Shown piece after piece: positions 50,260 through 61,169 of a DNA stretch of 64,000 nucleotides. The notes beneath the pieces were generated by a model, which saw nothing but the letters and a program-made list of their open reading frames with translations, ran no database searches and was not told the DNA's origin. Within the stretch, counting starts at the first letter, position 1; each line of letters opens with the position of its first letter. The stretch is from Dechloromonas sp. (GTDB lineage Bacteria; Pseudomonadota; Gammaproteobacteria; Burkholderiales; Rhodocyclaceae), in assembly GCA_028687035.1 (NCBI GenBank), contig JAQUAX010000001.1:124001-188000 (forward strand), in the 5' to 3' direction. Position numbers and translations under genes: made by a program.

Positions 50260-51531
50260 ATGCAACAACCCTTCATTCCCCGCCTGGTGCCGGCCCTGCT
50301 GGCCGTCGCCTTTTCCGGGACCGCCGCCGCGGCCGGTTTCCAGCTGCTGGAACAGAACGCCAGCGGCCTCGGCAGTTCCTACGCCGGCTCGGCGGCGCTG
50401 GCCGAGAACGCCAGCACCATCTTCTACAACCCGGCCGGCATGACGCAGCTGCCCGGACGCAACGTGTCGGCCGGCATCAACGCGATCCGGCCGAGCTTCA
50501 CCTTCACTGATAGCGGTTCAACAAATCCGACAGCTTTGGGTGGAGGCGCAGCGACCGGCGGCAACGGCGGCGACGCGGCCGGCGAATGGTCGCCGCTGCC
50601 CAACGGCTACCTGTCGTGGCAGCTCGACGACCGCTGGTTCGTCGGCGTCGGCTTCGGCGCCCCGTTCGGGCTGAAGACCGAGTACGAGCCGGGCTGGGTC
50701 GGCCGTTTCCACTCGATCAAGTTCGACATCAAGACCTACAACATCAACCCGTCGGTCGCCTACAAGGTCAACGACATGCTGTCGGTCGGTGCCGGCGTCA
50801 GCTGGCAGCGCATCGAGGCCGAGTACATCAAGCGGGCCGTGGTGCCGGTCCCGAATGTGGGCATCTTCACGCCGCTGGCGACCAACGAGCTCGAATCCGA
50901 CGCCTGGGGCTGGAACGTCGGCGCAACGCTGCAGCCGCGGGCCGACACCCGCTTCGGCGTGTCGTACCGCTCGGCGATCATGCACCATGCCGAGGGCACC
51001 CAGACGCTGCGCGACGGCCTGAACGTCGATAACACCGCGAAGGCCGACGTCAAGCTGCCGGATACCCTGGTGCTCAGCGCCTGGCACCAGCTCAACGATC
51101 GCTGGGAACTGCTGGCCGACGTCTCGTGGACCGGCTGGAGCAGCATCCCGAAACTGGTGATCACCAACGGCAGCGGCCAGTCCGACCAGCTGACGCTGAA
51201 ATTCCGCGACACCTGGCGCGTCGCCCTCGGCGCCAACTACAAGGTCAGCGACGCCTGGAAGCTGAAGGCGGGCCTGGCCTGGGACCAGTCGCCGGTGCCC
51301 GACGAGGAACATCGCCCGGCTTCGCTGCCCGACAACGACCGCACGTGGATTTCGTTCGGCGTGCAGTACCGGCCGGCCAAGGATTCCACGCTGGATGTCG
51401 GCTATGCCCACCTGATCGTCAAGGACACGAAGATCAACAACACCGACAGCACGCTGACGCGCGGCCTGCTGGCCGGCAACTACGATTCGCACGCGCACAT
51501 CTTCGGCGTCCAGTACTCGCTGGCCTTCTGA
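50260..51531 (+). CDS. fadL: Long-chain fatty-acid outer-membrane transporter
   Basis: A 423-residue FadL. The signal peptide (LVPALLAVAFSGTAAA) is followed by the mature N-terminus AGFQLLEQNASGLG, the hatch sequence specific to this family. NPAGMTQL and the barrel follow, and the protein ends in Phe (YSLAF). It lets long-chain fatty acids cross the outer membrane to the periplasm. It lies 42 bases after the fadJ-like gene with AGGAGA before the ATG and is closed by a strong terminator, making it last in the first fatty-acid operon. Confidence 0.95.
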   Translation: MQQPFIPRLVPALLAVAFSGTAAAAGFQLLEQNASGLGSSYAGSAALAENASTIFYNPAGMTQLPGRNVSAGINAIRPSFTFTDSGSTNPTALGGGAATGGNGGDAAGEWSPLPNGYLSWQLDDRWFVGVGFGAPFGLKTEYEPGWVGRFHSIKFDIKTYNINPSVAYKVNDMLSVGAGVSWQRIEAEYIKRAVVPVPNVGIFTPLATNELESDAWGWNVGATLQPRADTRFGVSYRSAIMHHAEGTQTLRDGLNVDNTAKADVKLPDTLVLSAWHQLNDRWELLADVSWTGWSSIPKLVITNGSGQSDQLTLKFRDTWRVALGANYKVSDAWKLKAGLAWDQSPVPDEEHRPASLPDNDRTWISFGVQYRPAKDSTLDVGYAHLIVKDTKINNTDSTLTRGLLAGNYDSHAHIFGVQYSLAF

Positions 51532-51557
51532 TTTTTCCATCGTTCCCTGCGTTTTTG

Positions 51558-51586
51558 ATCCCCGGCCAGTCCGGGGATTTTTTTTG
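51558..51586 (+). terminator. Rho-independent terminator after fadL
   Basis: ATCCCCGG and CCGGGGAT form a perfect 8-base stem with a 5-base loop followed by a run of eight T residues. It ends the TetR-fadE-thiolase-fadJ-fadL operon 26 bases past the fadL stop. Confidence 0.9.
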
Positions 51587-51606
51587 AAAATGCCGCGAAA
51601 AAACAG

Positions 51607-51651
51607 TTGACCGCGAAGGCCGGAAATCTATAATTCAAACGTTCGTTTTAT
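51607..51651 (+). promoter_or_regulatory. Promoter and FadR-type operator of the second fatty-acid operon
   Basis: TTGACC (51607-51612) and TATAAT (51629-51634) are separated by 16 bases, a strong sigma70 promoter. TTCAAACG-TT-CGTTTTAT (51634-51651) overlaps its downstream end and shares TTCAAACG-WW-CGT with the TetR operator at 43921-43938. This links the second operon to the same repressor. Confidence 0.72.
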
Positions 51652-51690
51652 TTTTTAACGAAGCGCACAAGAACATAAAGGAGACATGCT

Positions 51691-54090
51691 TTGAGCAAGC
51701 TGATCGTCAGGAAAGCCGCCGTGCTCGGTGCCGGCGTGATGGGGGCGCAGATCGCGGCGCACCTTGCCAATGCCGGCGTGCCGGTGCTGTTGTACGACCT
51801 GCCGGCCAAGGAGGGCGACAAGAATGCCGTCGCCAGCAAGGCCCTGGCCGGGCTGAAGAAACTCGATCCGGCGCCGCTCGCCGGGCGCGGCGCGCTGGCG
51901 CTGATCGAGGCCGCCAACTACGACGAGCACCTGGGCCGCCTGGCCGAGTGCGACCTGGTGATCGAGGCGATCGCCGAGCGCATGGACTGGAAGAACGCGC
52001 TCTACGCCAAAATCGCCCCGCATCTGGCGTCGACCGCGATCGTCGCATCGAACACCTCCGGCCTGGCTATCGACGCGCTGGCCCAGGGCCTGCCGGAAAG
52101 CGCGCGGCCGCGTTTCTGCGGCATCCACTTCTTCAACCCGCCGCGCTACATGCACCTGGTCGAGATCATCGCCACGCGCAGCACCGACGCGGCGACGCTC
52201 GACCTGCTGGAAACCTGGCTGACCTCGCGCCTCGGCAAGGGCGTCATCCGCGCGCTCGATACGCCGAACTTCGTCGCCAACCGCATCGGCGTCTTCTCCA
52301 TCCTCGCGGTGATGCACCATACCGCCGCCTTCGGCCTCGGCTTCGACACGGTCGACGCGCTGACCGGCCCGAAAATCGGCCGCCCGAAGAGCGCCACCTA
52401 CCGCACCGCCGACGTGGTCGGCCTCGACACCCTGGCGCATGTCGTCAAAACCATGCAGGACACGCTGCCGGCCGACCCGTGGCACGCCCACTTCCTCGTG
52501 CCGGAATGGCTGGCCGCGCTGATCGGCCAGGGCGCCCTCGGCCAGAAGACGCGCTGCGGCATCTTCCGCAAGCAGGGCAAGGAAATCCAGGTGCTCGACC
52601 TGGCCGCCCGCGACTACCGCACTTCGGCCGGCGAAGTTGCCGACGAGGTCGCGTCCATCCTGAAGATCAAGTCGCCGGCCGAGAAGTTCGCCGCGCTGCG
52701 CGCCTCGACCCACCCGCAGGCGCAGTTCCTGTGGGCGATCTTCCGCGACGTCTTCCACTACTGCGCGGTGCAGCTCGAACACATCGCCGACAACGCGCGC
52801 GACGTCGATTTCGCGATGCGCTGGGGCTTCGGCTGGGCGCAGGGGCCGTTCGAAACCTGGCAGGCCGCCGGCTGGGCTGAAATCGCCCAGGCGATCGCCG
52901 CCGACATCGCCGCCGGCAAGGCGATGAGCGCCGCGCCGCTGCCGGCCTGGGCGCTCGAAGCCGGCCGTGACGGCGTGCATGGCGCCTTCGGTTCGTGGTC
53001 GGCGCGCAAGTCGGCTTATGTCGCCCGCTCGGCCTTGCCGGTCTACGAGCGCCAGCTGTTCCCGGAAAGCGTGCTCGGCGAAGGCGCTTCGCGCCCGGAA
53101 AAATCCGGCGAGACGCTGTACGAGAACGACGGCGTCCGCCTGTGGCGTCTGCCCGCGGTCGACGCCGGGATCGGCATCCTTTCCTTCAAGTCCAAGATGC
53201 ACACCGTCGGCGACGAGGTGCTCGACGGCGTGCTGAGCGCGCTGCGCCAGGCCGAAACGACGCTCGACGGCGTCGTCGTCTGGCACGAGGCGCCGTTCGC
53301 GGTCGGCGCCAACCTGGCGCAGGTTTCCGAGGCCATCGCCGCCGGGCAGTTCGACGTGCTCGAAGCAACCGTCGAGAAGTTCCAGCGCGCCTCGCAGGCG
53401 CTGAAATATTCGCAGGTGCCGGTGGTTGCCGCGGTGCAGGGCATGGCGCTCGGTGGCGGCTGCGAATTCGTCATGCACGCGGCGAAGCGGGTGCTGGCGC
53501 TGGAAAGCTACGTCGGCCTGGTCGAGGCCGGGGTCGGGCTGATCCCGGCCGGCGGCGGCTGCAAGGAGTTCGCCGTGCGCGCCGCCGAATGGGCCGCGCA
53601 ATCGGCGACGCCGGGCGAGGTCTTCAACTTCCTGCAGCCGGCCTTCCAGACCATCGCCATGGCCAAGGTCGCCAAGAGCGCACAGCAGGCCGTCGAGTTC
53701 GGTTTCGCGAAGCCGTCGGACACCATCCTGTTCAACGCCCACGAACTGCTCTTCGTCGCGCTGCGCGAAGCGCGCGCGCTGGCCGAGGCCGGCTGGGCGC
53801 CGCCGCCGACCGCGCGCGCCATTCCGGTCGCCGGCCGCACCGGCATCGCGACCTTCGAGATGATGCTGGTCAACATGAAGGAGGGCGGCATGATCTCGGC
53901 GCACGACTATCAGGTCGCCCGCGCCGCCGCCGTCGCGCTGTGCGGCGGCGAGGTCGAGACCGGCAGCCAGGTCGACGAGGAATGGCTGCTCACCGTCGAG
54001 CGCCGGCTGTTCGTCGAACTGCTGAAAAATCCGCTGACCCAGGCGCGCATCAAACACATGCTGGACACCGGCAAGCCGCTGCGCAATTGA
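51691..54090 (+). CDS. fadN: 3-hydroxyacyl-CoA dehydrogenase/enoyl-CoA hydratase, FadN type
   Basis: A 799-residue bifunctional enzyme with the reverse domain order of FadB. NAD-binding VLGAGVMGAQIAAHLAN starts at about residue 11, the dehydrogenase domain has GIHFFNPPRYMHLVEI, and a crotonase domain lies at the C-terminus (MALGGGCEFVMHA, LVEAGVGLIPAGGG). The type is like Bacillus FadN. The start is TTG 51691, 7 bases after AAAGGAGA; the nearby ATG 51686 reads ATG-CTT-TGA, a two-codon minicistron that may tune initiation. It is first in the second fatty-acid operon, followed by the thiolase at 54113. Confidence 0.92.
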   Translation: MSKLIVRKAAVLGAGVMGAQIAAHLANAGVPVLLYDLPAKEGDKNAVASKALAGLKKLDPAPLAGRGALALIEAANYDEHLGRLAECDLVIEAIAERMDWKNALYAKIAPHLASTAIVASNTSGLAIDALAQGLPESARPRFCGIHFFNPPRYMHLVEIIATRSTDAATLDLLETWLTSRLGKGVIRALDTPNFVANRIGVFSILAVMHHTAAFGLGFDTVDALTGPKIGRPKSATYRTADVVGLDTLAHVVKTMQDTLPADPWHAHFLVPEWLAALIGQGALGQKTRCGIFRKQGKEIQVLDLAARDYRTSAGEVADEVASILKIKSPAEKFAALRASTHPQAQFLWAIFRDVFHYCAVQLEHIADNARDVDFAMRWGFGWAQGPFETWQAAGWAEIAQAIAADIAAGKAMSAAPLPAWALEAGRDGVHGAFGSWSARKSAYVARSALPVYERQLFPESVLGEGASRPEKSGETLYENDGVRLWRLPAVDAGIGILSFKSKMHTVGDEVLDGVLSALRQAETTLDGVVVWHEAPFAVGANLAQVSEAIAAGQFDVLEATVEKFQRASQALKYSQVPVVAAVQGMALGGGCEFVMHAAKRVLALESYVGLVEAGVGLIPAGGGCKEFAVRAAEWAAQSATPGEVFNFLQPAFQTIAMAKVAKSAQQAVEFGFAKPSDTILFNAHELLFVALREARALAEAGWAPPPTARAIPVAGRTGIATFEMMLVNMKEGGMISAHDYQVARAAAVALCGGEVETGSQVDEEWLLTVERRLFVELLKNPLTQARIKHMLDTGKPLRN

Positions 54091-54112
54091 CCGGGACGAG
54101 GAGACAAGACAA

Positions 54113-55309
<1,197 letters not shown>

Positions 55310-55330
55310 CGGTCGACCGCGGAAGAAACC

Positions 55331-55843
55331 GTGAAACCGGCCTGGATCGCCAAATTGCCGCCCGCCTGGCGGGCGCGGATGGTGCGGATGGGGTTCAACC
55401 TGCATCCGGCCTTCCGCGGCACCGGCGGGCGCGTCGAGCATGTGGCGCGCGACCTGCGCCATATCCGCATCCGGCTGCCGCTGACCTGGCGGACGAAGAA
55501 CATCGTCGGCTCGCTGTACGGCGGCTCGCTGTTCGCGATCACCGACGGCGCGCACCCGATGATGCTGATGGCGGCGCTCGGCGACGGCTACATCGTCTGG
55601 GACAAGGCGGCCAGCATCCGCTACCGCAAGCCCGGCTACTCGACGCTGTACGCCGATTTCCGGCTCGACGACGGCGAACTGGCCGAGATCCGCGCCGCGC
55701 TGGCCGAATTCCCGGAGCTTGAGCGGACTTTCTCGGTCGAACTGAAGGATGGCGACGGCGTCGTGCATACCGTCGTCGAACGCACCGTCTATATCGCAGA
55801 AAAGAATTACTACCGGCAAAAGAAAGCTGGAGGAGACCAATGA
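55331..55843 (+). CDS. DUF4442 hotdog-fold protein (probable acyl-CoA thioesterase)
   Basis: A 170-residue protein with the hotdog pattern of DUF4442 (KNIVGSLYGGSLFAITDGAHPMMLM, then YIVWDKAASIRYRKPG). Family members are suspected thioesterases that hydrolyse acyl-CoA, preventing CoA sequestration. GTG 55331 lies 21 bases after the thiolase stop. The stop overlaps the next gene by 4 bases (ATGA), so the two are coupled. The activity is inferred from the fold and context. Confidence 0.8.
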   Translation: MKPAWIAKLPPAWRARMVRMGFNLHPAFRGTGGRVEHVARDLRHIRIRLPLTWRTKNIVGSLYGGSLFAITDGAHPMMLMAALGDGYIVWDKAASIRYRKPGYSTLYADFRLDDGELAEIRAALAEFPELERTFSVELKDGDGVVHTVVERTVYIAEKNYYRQKKAGGDQ

Positions 55844-56415
55844 TTCAATCCACCCGACTGCAGCGCGCCGCCCTGGTTGCCGCGCTGCTCGCCGCACCCG
55901 GGCTGCACGCCGCCGAAGTGGCCGGCGTCCAGGTGCCCGACACCGCCCGCGTCGGCAATGCCGACCTGGTGCTGAACGGCGCCGGCCTGCGCAGCAAGCT
56001 GTTCCTGAAGGTCTATGTCGGCGCGCTGTACGTCGACCGCAGGATGGCGACGCCGGCGGCGATCTACGACAGCCCGGCGCCGCGCCGGATCAGCCTGCGC
56101 CTGATGCGCGACCTCGACGCCGAATCGCTGCACGCGGCGCTCGACGAGGGCCTGCGCAACAACCTGGCACCGGCCGAACTGGCCGCGCTGCAGCCCCAGG
56201 CGGCGCAGCTCGGCGCCCTGATGAAGGCTATCGGCCAGGTCAGGGAAGGGGATACCATCGCCATCGACTTCACCGCCGACGGCATCGCCGTCGGGCTGAA
56301 CGGGGAAGGCCGCGGCAAGGTGGCCGGGCCGGGCTTCGCGAAAGCGCTGCTGCGGGTCTGGCTGGGCGACAGGCCGGCGGACGCCTCGCTGAAGAAGGCG
56401 CTGCTGGGCAACTGA
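55840..56415 (+). CDS. Chalcone-isomerase-like exported protein
   Basis: A 191-residue protein with a signal peptide ([15 protein letters not shown]) and a domain of the chalcone isomerase-like family ([31 protein letters not shown]). Bacterial relatives do not make flavonoids; related plant and bacterial folds bind fatty acids. Its place in a beta-oxidation operon suggests periplasmic fatty-acid binding. It lies between the DUF4442 gene (overlap) and fadD (13-base gap with GAGGAGA). The function is inferred only. Confidence 0.82.
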   Translation: MIQSTRLQRAALVAALLAAPGLHAAEVAGVQVPDTARVGNADLVLNGAGLRSKLFLKVYVGALYVDRRMATPAAIYDSPAPRRISLRLMRDLDAESLHAALDEGLRNNLAPAELAALQPQAAQLGALMKAIGQVREGDTIAIDFTADGIAVGLNGEGRGKVAGPGFAKALLRVWLGDRPADASLKKALLGN

Positions 56416-56428
56416 GGAGGAGACGAAC

Positions 56429-58090
56429 ATGGACAGGATCTGGCTGCAAAGCTACCCGGCCGGCGTACCGGCCGACATCGACATCGAGCACATCCCGTCG
56501 CTGGTCGCGCTGCTCGAAACGGCCTGCGCGACCTATGCCGACAAGGTCGCCTACCTCAGCATGGGCAAGGCGATGACCTACCGCGAGCTGGACGAGGCGA
56601 GCCGCGCCTTCGCCGGCTGGCTGCAGTCGATCGGCATGAAGAAGGGCGACCGCGTCGCGCTGATGATGCCCAACCTGCTGCAATACCCGGTCGCGCTGTT
56701 CGGCACGCTGCGCGCCGGCTGCGTCGTGGTCAATTGCAATCCGTTGTACACGCCGCGCGAACTCGAGCACCAGCTGAAGGACTCCGGCGCGACGGCCATC
56801 GTCATCGTCGAGAACTTCGCGCACACGCTGCAGCAGGCGATCGCCCACACCGCGATCCGCCACGTCATCGTCACGCCGATGGGCGAAATGCTCGGCGGGC
56901 TGAAGGGTTCGCTGGTCAATTTCGTCGTCCGCCGCGTCAAGAAACTGGTGCCGGCCTGGCATCTGCCGGGCGCCATCCGCTTCAACGCGGCGCTCGCCGC
57001 CGGCCGCCGGCACGGCTGGCAGCCGGTGCCGCTCGGCCAGGACGACGTCGCCTTCCTGCAATACACCGGCGGCACGACCGGCGTGTCCAAGGGCGCGATG
57101 CTGACGCACGCCAACATCGCCTCCAACGTGACCCAGGCGCACGCCTGGATCAAGCCGGTGATCCGCGACGGCGAGGAATTCATCATCACCGCGCTGCCGC
57201 TCTATCACATCTTCGCGCTGACCGCGAACTGCCTGACCTTCCTGATGATCGGCGCGCGCAACCTGCTGATCGCCAACCCGCGCGACATTCCGGGATTCGT
57301 CAAGGAATGGGGCAAGTACCCGGTCACCGTCGTCACCGGCGTCAATACGCTGTTCAACGCGCTGCTCAACAACCCGGACTTCGGCAAGCTCGATTTCTCG
57401 ACCATGCGCGTCACGCTGGGCGGCGGCATGGCGGTGCAGGGCCCGGTCGCCGAACGCTGGCTGAAAGTGACCGGCGTACCGCTGCTGCAGGCCTACGGCC
57501 TGACCGAAACCAGCCCGGCGGCGACGATCAACCCGCTCGACATGCACGAGTTCAACGGCGCGATCGGGCTGCCGATTTCCTCCACCGCGGTGTCGATCCG
57601 CGACGACGACGGCATCGAGGTGCCGCAGGGCCAGGTCGGCGAAATCTGCATCCGCGGCCCGCAGGTGATGAAGGGCTACTGGCAGCGCCCGGACGAAACC
57701 GCCAACGTCTTCTACCCGGACGGCTTCCTGCGCACCGGCGACATGGGCTACGTCGATAAAAAAGGCTTCGTTTTCCTGGTCGACCGCAAGAAGGACATGA
57801 TCCTGGTCTCCGGCTTCAACGTGTATCCGAACGAGGTCGAGGAAGCCGTCGCGATGCATCCGGGGGTCGTCGATGTCGCGGCGATCGGCGTCGCCGACGA
57901 ACATTCCGGCGAGGCGGTGAAGATTTTCGTCGTGCGCAAGGATCCGCGCCTGACCGAGCAGATGCTGATCGAGCACTGCCGCGGCGTGCTGACCGGCTAC
58001 AAGATTCCCAAACATGTCGAATTCCGCGACGACCTGCCGCGCACCAACGTCGGCAAGATCCTGCGTCGCGCCCTCAAGGAGCAAGGCTGA
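56429..58090 (+). CDS. fadD: Long-chain acyl-CoA synthetase
   Basis: A 553-residue adenylate-forming enzyme that activates fatty acids with ATP and CoA. The P-loop-like [16 protein letters not shown] begins at residue 212. The downstream landmarks [37 protein letters not shown] and the final catalytic Lys in [10 protein letters not shown] are all present. It is typical in length for FadD. It shares its last base with the next ATG, so translation continues into the nitronate-monooxygenase-like gene. Confidence 0.95.
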   Translation: MDRIWLQSYPAGVPADIDIEHIPSLVALLETACATYADKVAYLSMGKAMTYRELDEASRAFAGWLQSIGMKKGDRVALMMPNLLQYPVALFGTLRAGCVVVNCNPLYTPRELEHQLKDSGATAIVIVENFAHTLQQAIAHTAIRHVIVTPMGEMLGGLKGSLVNFVVRRVKKLVPAWHLPGAIRFNAALAAGRRHGWQPVPLGQDDVAFLQYTGGTTGVSKGAMLTHANIASNVTQAHAWIKPVIRDGEEFIITALPLYHIFALTANCLTFLMIGARNLLIANPRDIPGFVKEWGKYPVTVVTGVNTLFNALLNNPDFGKLDFSTMRVTLGGGMAVQGPVAERWLKVTGVPLLQAYGLTETSPAATINPLDMHEFNGAIGLPISSTAVSIRDDDGIEVPQGQVGEICIRGPQVMKGYWQRPDETANVFYPDGFLRTGDMGYVDKKGFVFLVDRKKDMILVSGFNVYPNEVEEAVAMHPGVVDVAAIGVADEHSGEAVKIFVVRKDPRLTEQMLIEHCRGVLTGYKIPKHVEFRDDLPRTNVGKILRRALKEQG

Positions 58091-59049
58091 TGGCGATTCC
58101 CGCCCAACTCGAGCGCAACCTCAAGCTGCCGGTGATCTGCGCGCCGATGTTCATCGTCTCCAACCCGGACCTGGTGATTGCCCAGTGCCGGAGCGGCGTC
58201 GTCGGCTCCTTTCCGGCGCTCAACGCCCGGCCGATGGAGATGCTCGACGACTGGCTGCTGCGCATCAGGCGCGAACTGGCGGCCGACCCGCAGGCGGCGC
58301 CGTTCGCGGTCAACCAGATCATCCACCCGTCGAACGCCCGCCTCGAGCACGACATGGCGCTCTGCGTGAAGCACGAGGTGCCGCTGCTCATCACCAGCCT
58401 GTCGGCGCCGACCGCCATCGTGCCGCAGGTGCATGCCTACGGCGGCCTGGTCTTCCATGACGTGATCAGCGTCCGCCACGCGCAGAAGGCGATCGAGGCC
58501 GGCGTCGACGGGCTGATCCTGGTCTGCGCCGGCGCCGGCGGCCATGCCGGCACGCTCAGCCCGTTCGCGCTGGTCGGCGAAATCCGCAAGTTCTGGGACG
58601 GCCCGATCGCGCTCTCCGGCGCCATTGCCAGCGGCAGTTCCATCCTCGCCGCGCAGGCGATGGGGGCCGACTTCGCCTACATCGGCACGCGCTTCATCGC
58701 CACCCGCGAGGCCAACGCCGTCGCCGCCTACAAGCAGGCGCTGGTCGACGCCGCGGCCGGCGACATCGTCTATACGCCGTACTTCACCGGCGTGCACGGC
58801 AACTACCTGAAGCAGAGCATCGTCGCCGCCGGCCTCGACCCGGCCAACCTGCCGGCCCGCGACAAGAGCGCGATGGACTTCGGCGCGGCCGCCGCCGACA
58901 GCAACGGCGCCAAGGCCTGGAAGGACATCTGGGGGGCCGGGCAGGGCGTCGGCGCGATCGACGAGATCCTGCCCGCCGCCGAGGTCGTCGCCCGCCTGCA
59001 GGACGAATACCGCAGCGCGAAAGCGGCGCTGTGCAGCACCCGCTTCTGA
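58090..59049 (+). CDS. Nitronate monooxygenase-like flavoprotein
   Basis: A 319-residue TIM-barrel FMN protein of the 2-nitropropane dioxygenase/enoyl reductase family. The opening (LPVICAPMFIVSNPDLVIAQ) and the FMN segment (GAGGHAGTLSPFALVGEI, ALSGAIASG, GADFAYIGTRFIAT) are clear. Substrates in such operons are uncertain; roles in unsaturated acyl-CoA or nitroalkane oxidation have been proposed for the family. It starts 1 base inside the fadD stop and is followed by an acyl-CoA dehydrogenase. Confidence 0.87.
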   Translation: MAIPAQLERNLKLPVICAPMFIVSNPDLVIAQCRSGVVGSFPALNARPMEMLDDWLLRIRRELAADPQAAPFAVNQIIHPSNARLEHDMALCVKHEVPLLITSLSAPTAIVPQVHAYGGLVFHDVISVRHAQKAIEAGVDGLILVCAGAGGHAGTLSPFALVGEIRKFWDGPIALSGAIASGSSILAAQAMGADFAYIGTRFIATREANAVAAYKQALVDAAAGDIVYTPYFTGVHGNYLKQSIVAAGLDPANLPARDKSAMDFGAAAADSNGAKAWKDIWGAGQGVGAIDEILPAAEVVARLQDEYRSAKAALCSTRF

Positions 59050-59083
59050 TCCGATCCGAAAACCATAACAGGAGACAACAGCC

Positions 59084-60877
59084 ATGAGCGATTACATCGC
59101 CCCGGTCAAGGACATGCGTTTCGTCATCGACGAGATCGCCAAGCTACCCGAAATCAGCCGGCTGCCCGGCTACGAAGAGGCGACGCCCGACGTCGTCGAT
59201 GCGATTCTCGACGAGGCCGCCAAATTCACCGGCGAGGTGCTGGCGCCGCTCAACCGCGTCGGCGACCAGGCCGGCTGCACGCTCGGCCCGGCCGGCGTGG
59301 TCACGCCTCCGGGCTGGAAGGACGCCTACCGGGCCTTCTGCGATGCCGGCTGGAACGGCATCGCGTCGCCCGTCGACTACGGCGGCCAGGGGCTGCCCGA
59401 CGCGCTCGGCATCGCCGTCAAGGAAATGGTCTGCTCGGCCAACCTGTCGTTCTCGCTCGGCCCGCTGCTCACCACCGGCGCCGTCGAGGCGCTGCTGACC
59501 TGCGCCAGCGACGAACTGAAGGCGATCTACCTGGAAAAGATGATCTCCGGCGAATGGACCGGCACGATGAACCTGACCGAGCCGCAGGCCGGCTCCGACC
59601 TCGCGCTGATCCGCTCGCGCGCCGAGCCGCAGGCCGACGGCAGCTACAAGGTGTTCGGCCAGAAGATCTTCATCACCTATGGCGACCACGACATGACCGA
59701 CAACATCGTGCATCTTGTGCTCGCCCGACTGCCGGACGCGCCGGCCGGCGTGAAGGGCATCTCGATGTTCCTGGTGCCGAAATTCCTGGTCAATGCCGAC
59801 GGCTCGCTCGGCGCGCGCAACGACGCGCACTGCGTCTCGATCGAGCACAAGCTCGGCATCCACGCCAGCCCGACCTGCGTGATGGCTTATGGCGACAACG
59901 GCGGTGCCACCGGCTGGCTGCTCGGCGAAGCCAACCGCGGCCTCGAATACATGTTCATCATGATGAACGAGGCGCGCCTGGGCGTCGGCCTGCAGGGCAT
60001 CGCGCTCGGCGAGCGCGCCTACCAGCAGGCGCTGGCCTACGCCCGCGATCGCAAGCAGGGGCGCGACGCGCTGACCGGCGAGGCGCTGGTCAGCATCGAC
60101 CGCCACCCGGACATCCGCCGCATGCTGATGCTGATGAAGGCGCGCGTCGAAGCCTGCCGGGCGATGGCCTACTACACCTCCGGCCTGCTCGACCGGGCGC
60201 ACGCGGTGGACGACCCGGAAAGCGCCAAAAAGCACCTGTGGCTGGCCGAATTCATGATCCCCATCGTCAAGGGCGGCGGCACCGAAATGGGCATCGACGT
60301 AACCTCGCTCGGCATCCAGATCCACGGCGGCATGGGCTTCATCGAGGAAACCGGCGCCGCCCAGCACTGGCGCGACGCGCGCATCACCACCATCTACGAA
60401 GGCACGACCGGCATCCAGGCCAACGACCTCTTGTTCCGCAAGCTGATGCGTGACCAGGGCGCCACCGCCCGCGTGGTCTTCGGCGAGGTGCATGCCACCG
60501 CCAAGGCGCTGGCCGCCAGCGGCCAGCCCGAACTGCAGGCGATCGCCGGCAAGCTGGGCGCCGCGCTGAAAGCCTGGACCGGCGCTACCGAATGGCTCGC
60601 CGCCAACGCCAAAACCGGCCTTGCCGGCGTGTTGACCGCGGCGGTGCCCTACCTGCACCTGGCGGTCACCGTCTGCGGCGGCTGGCTGATGGGCCAGTCC
60701 GCGCTCGCCGCCGCCCGCCGCCTCGCCGAAGGCGACAGCGACGCCGCCTTCTGCCGCGCCAAGATCGCCACCGCCCGCTTCTACGCCGACCAGTTGCTGC
60801 CGCAGGCGGCGGCCTATGCGGAAACGGTGATGGCAGGGGATGCGGCGCTGGCCGGGATGGGCGACGAACTGTTCTGA
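59084..60877 (+). CDS. Acyl-CoA dehydrogenase, long form with C-terminal extension
   Basis: A 597-residue flavin dehydrogenase unlike FadE. The core reads WNGIASPVDYGGQGLPDALG, NLTEPQAGSDL, and the acid in ARITTIYEGTTGIQANDL, with a final domain (about 470-597) characteristic of the DmdC-like group. It oxidises acyl-CoA to enoyl-CoA, probably of a different chain length than FadE. It ends the second operon and is followed by a strong terminator. A leader AACAGGAGACAACAGCC precedes its ATG. Confidence 0.93.
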   Translation: MSDYIAPVKDMRFVIDEIAKLPEISRLPGYEEATPDVVDAILDEAAKFTGEVLAPLNRVGDQAGCTLGPAGVVTPPGWKDAYRAFCDAGWNGIASPVDYGGQGLPDALGIAVKEMVCSANLSFSLGPLLTTGAVEALLTCASDELKAIYLEKMISGEWTGTMNLTEPQAGSDLALIRSRAEPQADGSYKVFGQKIFITYGDHDMTDNIVHLVLARLPDAPAGVKGISMFLVPKFLVNADGSLGARNDAHCVSIEHKLGIHASPTCVMAYGDNGGATGWLLGEANRGLEYMFIMMNEARLGVGLQGIALGERAYQQALAYARDRKQGRDALTGEALVSIDRHPDIRRMLMLMKARVEACRAMAYYTSGLLDRAHAVDDPESAKKHLWLAEFMIPIVKGGGTEMGIDVTSLGIQIHGGMGFIEETGAAQHWRDARITTIYEGTTGIQANDLLFRKLMRDQGATARVVFGEVHATAKALAASGQPELQAIAGKLGAALKAWTGATEWLAANAKTGLAGVLTAAVPYLHLAVTVCGGWLMGQSALAAARRLAEGDSDAAFCRAKIATARFYADQLLPQAAAYAETVMAGDAALAGMGDELF

Positions 60878-60915
60878 ACCGCGCCGGCCGCTGGCCGGGA
60901 CATTTGTTTGATGGC

Positions 60916-60953
60916 GGGAACCTGCGGCTCAGGGCTGCAGGTTCCCGTTTTTT
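60916..60953 (+). terminator. Terminator of the second fatty-acid operon
   Basis: GGGAACCTGC and GCAGGTTCCC form a perfect 10-base stem around an 11-base loop, followed by G and six T residues. It lies 39 bases past the last stop. Confidence 0.92.
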
Positions 60954-61130
60954 CTATGGCTTAGTGGCAAGGTGCGACAGGTAGGCCGTGACCTCGCGTT
61001 CGCCCATTTCCTGCGGATGGCGCAAACCGTTAAGACGGATGAATGTTCTTATCTGATGGACATAATTGTCCTCGCTTCGTATGCTGTCGTGCCTTGTGTT
61101 CAGCGCGTTGCGCAACTGATCGATCTGCGT
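60954..61130 (-). pseudogene. Tyrosine recombinase (integron/phage integrase type) N-terminal remnant
   Basis: On the minus strand an open stretch of 58 codons, bounded by stops, reads DQLRNALNTRHDSIRSEDNY then VHQIRTFIRLNGLRHPQEMG and EREVTAYLSHLATKP. It matches the SAM-like N-terminal domain of IntI-type and related integrases (family form RHYSIRTE, YVxWIRRFI, RHPxxMG, AFLSHLA). The whole catalytic part, with the Arg-His-Arg-Tyr residues, is gone, and no start codon is clear. The remnant ends where the operon terminator begins. It runs divergently from the GIY-YIG gene, the direction expected of an integron integrase next to a cassette. Confidence 0.72.
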
Positions 61131-61169
61131 TCAACGACATTCGGTCATCGACTTAAAGTTAGTCCTCGC

